14,751 nucleotides of DNA from CAZBQG01 sp964493945 (GCA_964493945.1 CAZBQG010000099.1:1-14751); one strand, 5' to 3'; positions 7,730 through 14,751 are shown, numbered from the stretch's first letter. A program made the numbers and translations. Notes: a model not told the origin generated them from the sequence alone.

Positions 7730-8791
7730 ATGCATTTCGGAGTATTTTCAAACGGATTTCGTCCCCATACCAGTGCCCGGCAGACTTTCGAAGAAGACAT
7801 TCAGGAAATTATTCTGGCCGACAAGCTGGGTTTCCGGGACGCCTATATCAGCGAACATCACGGCGAGCCGCCCTATATCAACCGAATCGATTCCATCCCC
7901 ACGCCCGAATTGATGATGTGCAAGGCGGCCGGCCTGACCAGCCGGATACGCATGGGGGCGGCGGTCAAAACCCTTCGTATTCAGCACCCCCTGGATATCG
8001 CCATAGGGGCCGCCGTGACCGAACATCTTTTAGGCGAAGGCAGATTTATTTTCGGGTTTGGAACCGGTTTTCCATCGCCCTTATTTTGCGAAGAGCGCGG
8101 CCTGACCTTTGATGACCGCCATGCACGGCTTCAGGAATCCCTCGAATTCATTCTCAAATGCTGGACCAGTGATGAGATTTTCGATTGGGAGGGCACCCAT
8201 TGGAAGGCAAAAGGGGTGGTCGCCCTGCCCAAGCCCCTGTCAGTGCCCCATATGCCCATGGCTACGGCGACGGATACGGAAGAGGTCGCCAAAATGCCAG
8301 CCGAGCGGGGCTATACGCTTTTATCGGCATTCCTGGAAAGTGCCGACCGGGTGCGCCCCAAGACCGACCGCTACGTTCAATATGCCGAAGATGCGGGAAT
8401 CAAAAATGCCAGGCGCAACATCACGGCATCCCGGGTCGTTTATGTGGCCTCCTCCCGCGAAGAGGCTCTGGAAGATCTGCGCCCCGCCGTCACCCACGAG
8501 CTGGGCCTCCAGGCAGAACGGGGGTTTCTATAAGTGCTCAAAGAGCTTTTCAATGTTGATATACCCAACAATGAGCATGGCATCGAAGTGCTGGCGGATG
8601 CCGGTTTTTATTTGCTGGGCGAGCCGGACCGCATCGCCGATCAGATCAAGAAGTTCTATGACGATGCAGGCGGCTTCGGAACCTTTCTGATCGTCGGCGG
8701 GAAAGATTGGGCCGCCCGTGAAAAACGGGCCCGCTCCATGACCTGCTTCATGGAAGAAGTGGCGCCCCAGCTCCGTCACCTGGAACCCTGA
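7730..8791 (+). pseudogene. LLM-class (luciferase-like) flavin-dependent monooxygenase, interrupted by an in-frame TAA
   Basis: Together the two parts make one normal-length (about 353 aa) bacterial luciferase-like, F420/FMN-dependent oxidoreductase. Family features are the N-terminal strand MHFGVFSNGF, the SEHH motif at residues 41-44, VKTLRIQHPLDIA, GRFIFGFGTGFPSPLF, and the C-terminal GGFGTFLIVGGKDW and RSMTCFMEEVAPQL. Such enzymes use reduced flavin to oxygenate terpenes, alkanes, aldehydes and similar compounds. The substrate here is unknown. At codon 268 the frame is broken by TAA (8531-8533), and the same frame continues at once with matching family sequence. A single base change would explain this (for example Lys, Gln or Glu codon to TAA). 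The N-terminal piece of 267 aa (7730-8533) lacks the last helix and strand of the barrel and would probably not fold as an active enzyme alone. A sequencing error remains possible. Confidence 0.85.
8534..8791 (+). CDS. C-terminal fragment of the flavin monooxygenase, possibly reinitiated at GTG
   Basis: These 85 codons follow the internal TAA directly (TAAGTG) in the same frame and encode the end of the monooxygenase fold, including GGFGTFLIVGGKDW and the closing MEEVAPQLRHLEP. GTG at 8534 has a run of five G (8520-8524) 9 nt upstream, so ribosomes stopping at the TAA could restart here and make a separate C-terminal piece. A two-chain enzyme is unusual for this family. I read this as the tail of a broken gene rather than as an independent gene. 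Confidence 0.45.
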   Translation: MLKELFNVDIPNNEHGIEVLADAGFYLLGEPDRIADQIKKFYDDAGGFGTFLIVGGKDWAAREKRARSMTCFMEEVAPQLRHLEP

Positions 8792-8951
8792 TTGGGAACC
8801 ACTGCCACGGCCACACTTCCGGTTGAATTGACCAGACCGGTCTTTTCCAAACTGTTTTCATCTGATATCACACACCCAACCCCGGCCAGCCAACTGGGTA
8901 ATGGGTGTTCATATCCGTTAAGTAAACTCAGTCCCGGGGTCTCCGAAAGGC

Positions 8952-10355
8952 ATGGCTTTGACCGATTCCGCCAATGGCATTCTGCCAAGATTGCTGCTGA
9001 TAAGCGCCGTACTGGCGGCTTTGATCTTCGCGGTTGATCTCTCCTTGCCTATGGGGATTGCGGGCGGCGTGCCTTATGTCGCTCTGGTGCTCTTGGGAAT
9101 CTGGTTTCCGAGACGGTGGCACCTTTTTGCTCTGGCCGCCTTAGGCTCGGTGCTCATTGTTTTGGGGTTTTTCCTGTCTCCCGCCGACAGCATTCCCTGG
9201 GTGGTGCTCACCAACCGTGGCCTGGCCCTGTTTGCCATCTGGGTCACGGCTTTCCTCCTGGCCTATTACAAGATGGCCTTACCCGTTCTCCAGCAGGTCA
9301 CCTGGAGAGAGATCAAGGATTATCACCGCCCCCTGGCCCTGGTTCTAATCATGAGTGTGGTGGCCACCGTAGTCGGTGGGCTGGCGGTCGGAATCCTTTA
9401 CCAAACCGCCTTCAACCAGCAACGGGTCCGCCTGATCGAGATCGCCCAAAGCCAGGCCCGGCTGGTGGGGGCCATCGTCCATCATGAAATTAACGAGGAA
9501 GAACATGAAGGCAATATTTCTTCCGCGATTCAAGATGCTTTGGGGCCGATCATCGCCGCCCATGAAAACTATGTGAGCCAAAGCAAGACGGGCGAATTCA
9601 CCATCGCCGAACTTAAGGGCGATGAAATCTCCTTCCTCCTCCACCATAACAGCAAAGCGGCGGAGGGAAGCAATTCCGTCCCCCTGCGATCAGGCCTTGC
9701 CGAACCCATGCGCCGCGCCCTGGCGGGGCAATCGGGAACGTTGGTTGGGCTTGATTACCGGGGAGAGACGGTTCTGGCCGCCTTTGAGCCCATGCCTACC
9801 GCCAAAATGGGTCTGGTCGCCAAGATCGACATGGCCGAGATCAGGGCCCCCTTCATCATGGCCGGCGGGGTAGTTACGATTGGGGCGGTCATCGCTATTT
9901 TGGTGGGTGCCCTGTTTTTTTCTCAAATAACCAACCCCATGATCGAGCAGATTTCCGAAAGCGGGGAACGTTTCAGGGATTTGTATGAAAACGCTCCCGT
10001 CGCCTATGCCAGCTTCAGCGCCGGTGACGGTGATCTGCTTCGCACCAATGCTGCCTTCACGGAAATGCTGGGTTACGGCGAAGCGGAACTGGTCCAGATC
10101 AAGGCCTTCGATTTGTTTGCGGATACGCCGGAGGGTCTGCCAAAGGCGGCAAGGCTTTTCAAGAAACTTCATTCAGGGAGTAAAATTCAAGGTGAAGAAT
10201 TACAGATGACGCGCAAGGATGGCGCATTGATCTGGGTAAATTTGCGGGCGGTTCCGGTGACCGGTGAAGATAGCAACATCAGGATAAACCGCTCGACCCT
10301 TATCGACATCACCGAGAAAAAGCTGGCGGAAGAGAAGAAACCGGCTCAAATATAA
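8952..10355 (+). CDS. Membrane-bound PAS-domain sensor protein lacking an output domain
   Basis: This 467-aa protein has a four-helix N-terminal membrane unit (about residues 12-29, 36-53, 58-75, 84-106), then a helix at 127-149. An extracytoplasmic sensor region (about 150-297) follows, then a sixth helix (300-323) and one cytoplasmic PAS/PAC domain (about 336-455) with FRDLYENAPVAYASFS, NAAFTEMLGYGEAEL, RKDGALIWVNLRAVP and the closing IDITEKKLAEE. In most relatives of this layout the PAS domain leads into a histidine kinase or a GGDEF/EAL module. Here the frame stops 12 residues after the DITEKK motif and nothing similar follows in any frame before the next gene. It may pass its signal by protein contact, or be a truncated sensor. 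The upstream GAAAGG is very close to the ATG. The gene lies 160 nt after the broken monooxygenase gene and 76 nt before the acyl-CoA synthetase. Confidence 0.8.
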   Translation: MALTDSANGILPRLLLISAVLAALIFAVDLSLPMGIAGGVPYVALVLLGIWFPRRWHLFALAALGSVLIVLGFFLSPADSIPWVVLTNRGLALFAIWVTAFLLAYYKMALPVLQQVTWREIKDYHRPLALVLIMSVVATVVGGLAVGILYQTAFNQQRVRLIEIAQSQARLVGAIVHHEINEEEHEGNISSAIQDALGPIIAAHENYVSQSKTGEFTIAELKGDEISFLLHHNSKAAEGSNSVPLRSGLAEPMRRALAGQSGTLVGLDYRGETVLAAFEPMPTAKMGLVAKIDMAEIRAPFIMAGGVVTIGAVIAILVGALFFSQITNPMIEQISESGERFRDLYENAPVAYASFSAGDGDLLRTNAAFTEMLGYGEAELVQIKAFDLFADTPEGLPKAARLFKKLHSGSKIQGEELQMTRKDGALIWVNLRAVPVTGEDSNIRINRSTLIDITEKKLAEEKKPAQI

Positions 10356-10446
10356 ATAACAAGCGGGGGAGCTGGGTCCCGCCCGGGAGAACCCTATTGC
10401 CAAAAGCGCCCGAGGGAGACAGCATCGGGGAATGAACAGGGATCCC

Positions 10447-12012
10447 ATGATCATCGGGGAAATGATCCCCCGCAACGGGGTGCTCCGACGTGACCTGCCC
10501 GCCATTATTCACGATGGGGGACAGCTCAGCTTTGGCCAATATGCGGAACGCTCCTATCGGTTGGCTAATGCGCTGACCGGGGCGGGCGCCGCCCATCAAG
10601 ACCGCATATCCATCCTGGCCAGGAATTGCGTCGAATATCTGGAAGTCTGCGGCGCCGGCGAAACCACGGGGCTGGTCGTGCATCCCATCAATTTCCGCCT
10701 GACGGCGCCCGAGATCGCCTATCTGCTCAATGATGCGGAACCTTCCGTAGTCTTCTATGAGGCGGAATTCGAAACCGTGATCGCCGCCAACCGGGAGGGG
10801 CAGGACGGCATTCTTCGTTATGTCCGGATCGGCGGCGATGGCGCCGGTCTGCCGGAGTGGGCCGTGGATTATGAAACATTTCTCAATGCCGGCACGCCCG
10901 AGCGGGTCGATATGCGGCCAAGTTCCGATGACACCGCCTATCTGTTTTATTCATCGGGTTCAACCGGGCGGCCCAAGGGCGTCATGCTGGGCCAGAGTGC
11001 GCAGTGGCATATTGCCCTGACGGTCGGCTACGAGCTTGGCCTGACGCCCTGCGATATAGGGCTTTTGGTCATGCCTCTATTTCATATCGGTGGCCGGTTC
11101 AGCCAGATCGCTCATCACCTCATCGGCGCGCCCATACATGTGGTGAGACGCTTCGATGCGGCCCAGACGGTGGATATGATCGAGCGCGAAGCAATCACTA
11201 CGCTGCATCTGGCGCCGACCATGATCCAGTCTATTTTGGATTTGGCGGATATTGATAAGCGCAATTTGTCATCTTTGCGTACCCTGGGTTACGGCGCATC
11301 CGCCATGCCCGTAGCGCTCCTGCGCCAGGCGCTGGAACGCTTCGGGCCCATTCTGGTGCAGCGCTACGGATCCACCGAAGCGGCGGTGGTGTCTTATCTG
11401 GACAAGCAAGATCATCTGCCGGACGGCACTCCCGCCGAAGCAGCCCGCCTGGCATCGGCGGGCAAGCCGGGCCCCATGGCCGAGATCAGCGTGCGCCGGG
11501 CCGATGGCGGGGAATGCGAAGTGGGCGAGGCCGGCGAAATCCACGTCCACAACCCGGCCCTGGTCATGCAGGGCTATTGGCGCAACGCCGAAGCCAGCCG
11601 CGAGGTGCTGCGGGACGGCTGGTGCGATCTGGGCGATGTGGGCTATTTCGACGAGGACGGGTTTTTGTTCATCATCGACCGCAAGACGGAGATGATCATC
11701 TCAGGCGGTGAAAACATCTATCCCCGCGAGGTGGAAGAAGCGCTCATGCATCACCCGGAGGTGGCGGACGCGGCGGTGATCGGCGTGCCTGATGAACATT
11801 GGGGACAATCGGTGCTGGCCTTCGTGGTGGCCAGGGACGGCAGCGCGCCCGAAGAAGCCCAGATCATCGAATTCTGCCAATCGCGCATAGCCAGCTACAA
11901 AAAGCCAAGCCGCGTAGAATTCACCGAAAGCCTGCCCCGCGCCTCCACCGGCAAGATCGACAAGGTCGCGCTGCGTGAGCCTTACTGGCGGGGCCTGGAG
12001 CGCAAGGTCTAG
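10447..12012 (+). CDS. Class I adenylate-forming acyl-CoA synthetase (AMP-dependent synthetase/ligase)
   Basis: This cytoplasmic enzyme activates a carboxylic acid as acyl-AMP and transfers it to CoA. All main motifs are intact (numbered from ATG 10447, 521 aa): the phosphate loop YSSGSTGRPKGV (168-179), RYGSTE (306-311), DLGDVGYFDEDG (394-405), the hinge and A8 motif around DRKTEMIISGGENIYPRE (411-428), and the catalytic C-terminal lysine K503 in ASTGKIDK. The chain length of the substrate cannot be told from motifs. It may be a medium- or long-chain fatty acid or an aromatic acid. ATG at 10447 has AGGG 5 nt upstream and gives the family-like start MIIGEM. ATG at 10432 would add 5 residues and has only a GGGGA directly before it. 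The TAG stop overlaps the stop of the convergent quinone oxidoreductase. With the monooxygenase and the reductase it suggests a catabolic set. Confidence 0.92.
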   Translation: MIIGEMIPRNGVLRRDLPAIIHDGGQLSFGQYAERSYRLANALTGAGAAHQDRISILARNCVEYLEVCGAGETTGLVVHPINFRLTAPEIAYLLNDAEPSVVFYEAEFETVIAANREGQDGILRYVRIGGDGAGLPEWAVDYETFLNAGTPERVDMRPSSDDTAYLFYSSGSTGRPKGVMLGQSAQWHIALTVGYELGLTPCDIGLLVMPLFHIGGRFSQIAHHLIGAPIHVVRRFDAAQTVDMIEREAITTLHLAPTMIQSILDLADIDKRNLSSLRTLGYGASAMPVALLRQALERFGPILVQRYGSTEAAVVSYLDKQDHLPDGTPAEAARLASAGKPGPMAEISVRRADGGECEVGEAGEIHVHNPALVMQGYWRNAEASREVLRDGWCDLGDVGYFDEDGFLFIIDRKTEMIISGGENIYPREVEEALMHHPEVADAAVIGVPDEHWGQSVLAFVVARDGSAPEEAQIIEFCQSRIASYKKPSRVEFTESLPRASTGKIDKVALREPYWRGLERKV

Positions 12013-13022
12013 GTATCAGGAATCATCACCGTCGAGCCGGTGGTTTTGCGGGCAGCCAGATCACGATGCACCTTGCGGGCCTGAGAAAGGGGATAAGTCT
12101 GGCCGATTTTAATCTTTACCGCACCGGATTTCATCATGCGTAACAGATGCCGGGCGGTCTTTTGGCGGATTTCCGGGCTGGTGTGATAATTGACCGAAGT
12201 GGCGCGATGAAAATAGGCCGATTTCTTGGAACCTTCGGTGAGGAAATCCATGGGCTCGGGTGCACCCGATGCGGCTCCGAACAGGACCACCAGACCCAAG
12301 CGTTCGACGCATTCGGCGGATTCGGACCAGGTATCCTTGCCGGTGGAATCATAGACCACATTGACGCCCCTTCCGTTGGTCAGGCGCATGACCTCTTCCA
12401 CGACCTTCCTGCATTGGCGCTTTCCGGGCCGGCCTTGGCGCGTAATAACATGGGTATATCCCGAGCGCTTGGCGATGCGCGCCTTTTCAGGCGTGCTGAC
12501 CGTGCCGATGATGCGCGCCCCCACCGCCTTAGCCCATTGCCCGGCGATCTGCCCGACGCCGCCCGCCGCCGCATGCATCAAAATGGTGTCGCCGGCTTTA
12601 AGCTTGTGGGTGCGGTTGAACAGATATTGCGTGGTCATGCCCTTGGTCATGGCCGCCGCTGCCGTCTTGTCATCAATCCAGCGGGGCAATTTGATTAGTG
12701 TGTCCGCATCATGCAGGCAGGCCTCGGCATAGGCGCCGGGATTGGCATTACCCGCATAGGCCACCCGTTGGCCGGGCTTGACGAATTTCACCCCCCGCCC
12801 GACGGCCTCCACCACGCCCGCCGCTTCCAGGCCGAGACCGGCCGGAAAATGGTCCGGCGCATGGGTCTGGCCCTTGCGCGCATAGATTTCGGCGAAATTG
12901 ACCCCGATGGCCGTATGGCGGACCAGCGCCTGGCCCGGTCCGGGACCGGGCAGTTCCATCTCTTCCCATTCGAGGACCGAGGGGCCGCCGAATTCATAAA
13001 AGCGCCATGCCTTGATTTTCAT
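12009..13022 (-). CDS. Zinc-independent NAD(P)H:quinone oxidoreductase (MDR superfamily, zeta-crystallin-like)
   Basis: This 337-aa medium-chain reductase has a GroES-like N-terminal domain (GPGPGQALVRHTAIGVNFAE, 26-45; GLGLEAAGVVEAVG, 62-75). Its Rossmann cofactor domain has HAAAGGVGQIAGQWAK at 150-165 and VVYDSTGKDTW at 222-232. The cysteine and histidine ligands of zinc-dependent alcohol dehydrogenases are not seen, which points to the quinone or enone reductase branch using NADPH. A basic stretch, RQGRPGKRQCRKVVEEV, at 195-211 is longer than the usual loop between HVI and the TxGxGV motif. ATG at 13020-13022 follows the tyrS stop by 1 nt. It has a perfect AGGAGG (13029-13034) 6 nt upstream, encoded within the last tyrS codons, so it is translated from the tyrS transcript. 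Its stop codon shares CTAG with that of the acyl-CoA synthetase. The physiological substrate is unknown. Confidence 0.9.
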   Translation of the reverse strand: MKIKAWRFYEFGGPSVLEWEEMELPGPGPGQALVRHTAIGVNFAEIYARKGQTHAPDHFPAGLGLEAAGVVEAVGRGVKFVKPGQRVAYAGNANPGAYAEACLHDADTLIKLPRWIDDKTAAAAMTKGMTTQYLFNRTHKLKAGDTILMHAAAGGVGQIAGQWAKAVGARIIGTVSTPEKARIAKRSGYTHVITRQGRPGKRQCRKVVEEVMRLTNGRGVNVVYDSTGKDTWSESAECVERLGLVVLFGAASGAPEPMDFLTEGSKKSAYFHRATSVNYHTSPEIRQKTARHLLRMMKSGAVKIKIGQTYPLSQARKVHRDLAARKTTGSTVMIPDT

Positions 13023-13023
13023 T

Positions 13024-14283
13024 TCAAGCCTCCTGCACGCGGGCCAGGGCGTGACGTTTGCGCCCCGCCGATATTTTGATCACGCCGTCTGCGTTAAGAT
13101 CATCCGCCGTGACCATATGGGTTTCGCTGGAGATCACCTCGCCGTTGAGGCGGGCACCGCCGCCTTTGATCAAGCGCCTCGCTTCACCGTTGGATTTGGC
13201 CAGATCCGCCTGGCGCAGGATTTCGAAAGCAGGGATGCCGTCGGCCAGGGCTCCCGGCGATATATCGAAACTGGGCAGCCCGGCGTCCGCCCCCCCTTCT
13301 TCAAATGTTGAGCGCGCGGTTTCGGCGGCGGCAATCGCGGCCTCCCCGCCGTGACAAAGCAACGTTGCTTCATGGGCCAGTATCTTTTTGGCCTCGTTCA
13401 TTTCGGCGCCTTCCAGCTTTTCCAGCCGGGCGATTTCCACCAGGGGAAGATCGGTGAATAAACGCATGAAGCGGCCCACATCGGCGTCTTCCGTATTACG
13501 CCAATATTGCCAGAAATCATAAGGGGACAGCATGTCGCCATCGAGCCAGACGGCGCCGGCTGCCGTCTTGCCCATCTTGGCGCCCGACGAGGTGGTCATC
13601 AGCGGCGTAGTTAGGCCAAACAATGAGAACCCAGCCGTCCGCCGGCCCAACTCCACGCCATTTATGATGTTGCCCCACTGGTCCGATCCGCCCATCTGCA
13701 TGCGGCAATCATTGCGCTTGGCCAGTTCGACGAAATCATAGGCCTGCAGGATCATATAATTGAATTCAAGGAAGCTCAGCGGCTGTTCACGCTCCAGGCG
13801 CAATTTGACGCTGTCAAAGGTGAGCATGCGGTTGATGGTGAAATGGGGCCCGTATTCCCTGAGAAACGGAATATATTGCAATTGATCGAGCCAGTCGGCG
13901 TTGTTGGCCCAAACCGCGTCGGTCGGGCCGTCGCCGAAATCCATATAGTTGGCGAAAGCCTTGCGGATGCCCGCCATATTATCGCCGATCTGGGCTTCGC
14001 TCAGCAGCTTGCGGCTTTCATCCTTGCCCGACGGATCGCCCACCTTGGTGGTTCCGGCGCCCATCAGCACAATGGGCTGATGCCCGGTCTTCTGCAACAG
14101 CCTGAGCAGCATGACCGGCACCAGGGAGCCCACATGCAGGCTGGGCGCCGTGCAATCAAAGCCGATATAGGCCGGGATGATTTCCTTGGTGGCCAATTCG
14201 TCCAGGGCATCGATATCGGTGCACTGATGCAGATATCCACGCTCAACGACGGTCTGGACGAATTCGGATTTGTATGAGGGCAT
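13024..14283 (-). CDS. tyrS: Tyrosyl-tRNA synthetase
   Basis: TyrS charges tRNA-Tyr with tyrosine at the cost of ATP. This class I synthetase is 419 aa from ATG 14281-14283. Visible parts are the HIGH-type signature as HVGS (residues 50-53, a form common in this TyrS branch), the ATP-binding region GAGTTKVGDPSGKDESRKLL (75-94), the tyrosine pocket NYMILQAYDF (175-184) and QMGGSDQWGN (196-205), and KMGKT (236-240) as the KMSKS loop. The C-terminal S4-like RNA-binding domain (about 354-415) has EARRLIKGGGARLNGEVI. A TTG at 14313 would add 10 residues but lies inside an AT-rich tandem repeat and has no ribosome-binding site. The MPSYKSEF start fits the family, though its own Shine-Dalgarno is weak. 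The quinone oxidoreductase follows as the second operon gene. Confidence 0.97.
   Translation of the reverse strand: MPSYKSEFVQTVVERGYLHQCTDIDALDELATKEIIPAYIGFDCTAPSLHVGSLVPVMLLRLLQKTGHQPIVLMGAGTTKVGDPSGKDESRKLLSEAQIGDNMAGIRKAFANYMDFGDGPTDAVWANNADWLDQLQYIPFLREYGPHFTINRMLTFDSVKLRLEREQPLSFLEFNYMILQAYDFVELAKRNDCRMQMGGSDQWGNIINGVELGRRTAGFSLFGLTTPLMTTSSGAKMGKTAAGAVWLDGDMLSPYDFWQYWRNTEDADVGRFMRLFTDLPLVEIARLEKLEGAEMNEAKKILAHEATLLCHGGEAAIAAAETARSTFEEGGADAGLPSFDISPGALADGIPAFEILRQADLAKSNGEARRLIKGGGARLNGEVISSETHMVTADDLNADGVIKISAGRKRHALARVQEA
13029..13034 (-). promoter_or_regulatory. Consensus ribosome-binding site of the quinone oxidoreductase inside tyrS
   Basis: On the minus strand AGGAGG lies 6 nt before the ATG at 13022 and forms part of the final Gln-Glu-Ala codons of tyrS. 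The tyrS TGA and this ATG are separated by a single A. The layout supports translational coupling. Confidence 0.85.
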
Positions 14284-14309
14284 GAGCCGCTTGCCGAAAT
14301 GGGAAAAGT

Positions 14310-14350
14310 ACAATTAAACTACACTAAACAATTAAATTACACTAAACAAT
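14310..14350. repeat. AT-rich 18-bp tandem repeat upstream of tyrS (2.3 copies)
   Basis: The 18-nt unit acaattaaactacactaa at 14310-14327 is repeated at 14328-14345 with one mismatch (C to T), and a third copy begins (acaat, 14346-14350). It lies 27-67 nt before the tyrS ATG, in a stretch far richer in A and T than the genes. It could be a repeated operator or part of the tyrS promoter. No convincing -35/-10 pair was found, so function is open. Confidence 0.85.
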
Positions 14351-14418
14351 CACTCATTTTTTTTATGTAAAATCAATGACTTACCCCAAGACTTCAATAA
14401 TGTGAAGCTCTTGTGCAT
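14350..14418 (-). CDS. Candidate 22-residue ORF with strong ribosome-binding site upstream of tyrS
   Basis: The short frame runs from ATG 14416-14418 to TGA 14350-14352 and begins MHKSFTLLKSWGKSLI. It is basic (five Lys) and contains no tyrosine, so a classic tyrosine attenuation peptide is unlikely. Its support is the upstream sequence GAGGAAGGGAT on the minus strand (14419-14429), with AGGA 6 nt from the ATG. A GTG 24 nt further upstream is in frame but adds little. It ends 66 nt before the tyrS ATG and overlaps the first base of the tandem repeat. It could be a leader peptide, a small protein or chance. No family is recognised. Confidence 0.3.
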   Translation of the reverse strand: MHKSFTLLKSWGKSLILHKKNE

Positions 14419-14751
14419 ATCCCTTCCTCTTGCGTTTTTCACTCAAACTACTTGATGTGCCCTTGCAACAACTTGGAGCATTGCTGTGAACGAAGGCTTT
14501 TACCTTGGGGCATAACCATACATGGCCAGACAGATTGTTAAATGTGGGTGAAGCCAAGATCGGACGTCGGGGCCAGTGACGGAACTGACCTGATCCTTTG
14601 AGAGGTCTTTAAAGGAAATCACAAGAATCGCCGGAAATGAGACCCCCATCACAGCTTTTGGGCGTTACGAGAGGCAGAATACGCTTCAGATCAAGTAGTT
14701 GATCCTCCCTTCCCTCAAGAGCAAACTCTGGCCGGCACCCCGCCGGCCTCT
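14419..14751. other. Right-end region without a recognisable gene
   Basis: About 330 bp hold no ORF that I can support on either strand. Structures seen are an 11-bp inverted repeat (aactacttgat at 14446-14456 and its complement at 14690-14700), a 6-bp stem with a 4-nt loop (GATCAA-GTAG-TTGATC, 14689-14704) and a GC-rich hairpin at 14730-14748. The longest open stretch reaching the edge is on the minus strand, about 47 codons ending at TAA 14609-14611, without a visible family signature. It could be intergenic DNA, a small RNA or a decayed element. Confidence 0.5.
14730..14748. terminator. GC-rich hairpin at the right edge, possible terminator
   Basis: GGCCGGC (14730-14736) and GCCGGCC (14742-14748) form a perfect 7-bp stem with a 5-nt loop. 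Only TCT follows before the window ends, so a T-run cannot be confirmed. It could be the end of a gene beyond the edge or a structural repeat. Confidence 0.3.

Noticed and set aside
8834..8846. AGACCGGTCT palindrome followed by TTT as a terminator after the monooxygenase gene
   Set aside because: A perfect palindrome has no loop, and the alternative folding has only a 4-bp stem.
10374..10397. GC-rich inverted repeat after the PAS gene as a terminator
   Set aside because: The stem is only 4-5 bp and no T-run follows, so it is not a convincing intrinsic terminator.
10424..10464. Repeated ATCGGGGAA(A)TGA around the acyl-CoA synthetase start as an operator
   Set aside because: The similarity is short and falls partly on coding sequence and Shine-Dalgarno-like bases, so it only makes the start codon ambiguous.
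14384..14510. CCCCAAG (14384-14390) and CTTGGGG (14504-14510) as an inverted repeat of an element
   Set aside because: Seven base pairs over this distance are expected by chance, and no transposase or target duplication was seen.
14609..14750. Minus-strand open frame of about 47 codons reaching the right edge as the 3' end of a gene
   Set aside because: It has no recognisable protein family and this length can arise by chance. It could be reconsidered with sequence beyond the edge.

Overview
The window looks like a chromosomal segment of an alphaproteobacterium, probably related to the Rhodospirillales. This rests on the types of GlnE, TyrS, malic enzyme and DUF3971/AsmA-like protein present and on GC-rich coding sequence; GC content was judged by eye, not counted. 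No tRNA, rRNA, CRISPR array, transposase or phage gene was recognised.

Left part (1-7698): the 3' end of an NADP-dependent malic enzyme (maeB) enters from the left edge. It converges, with a 4-nt gap, on a two-gene minus-strand operon of glnE (glutamine synthetase adenylyltransferase) followed 2 nt later by a DUF455 ferritin-like protein. Divergent from glnE, across a short promoter region, is a 1082-aa membrane-anchored DUF3971/AsmA-like (YhdP-type) envelope protein. The start of glnE carries a perfect 24-bp tandem duplication that copies its start codon.

Middle part (7730-12012, plus strand) has a more accessory look. A luciferase-like flavin monooxygenase gene is split by a single in-frame TAA. 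A six-TM PAS sensor protein follows that has no kinase, GGDEF or other output domain, and then a class I acyl-CoA synthetase. The stop codon of the last gene overlaps, in the palindrome CTAG, the stop of a convergent zinc-independent quinone oxidoreductase. A flavin monooxygenase, CoA ligase and quinone reductase side by side suggest catabolism of a hydrophobic or carboxylic substrate. The substrate cannot be read from the sequence.

Right part (12009-14751, minus strand): tyrS is followed after 1 nt by the quinone oxidoreductase, whose perfect Shine-Dalgarno sequence lies inside the last codons of tyrS. Upstream of tyrS are an AT-rich 18-bp tandem repeat, a 22-codon ORF with a strong ribosome-binding site, and about 330 bp of sequence with inverted repeats but no recognisable gene.

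I see no clearly new multi-gene system. The best leads are the interrupted monooxygenase, the start-codon duplication in glnE, the output-less PAS sensor, the glnE/DUF455 coupling and the unexplained tyrS upstream region.
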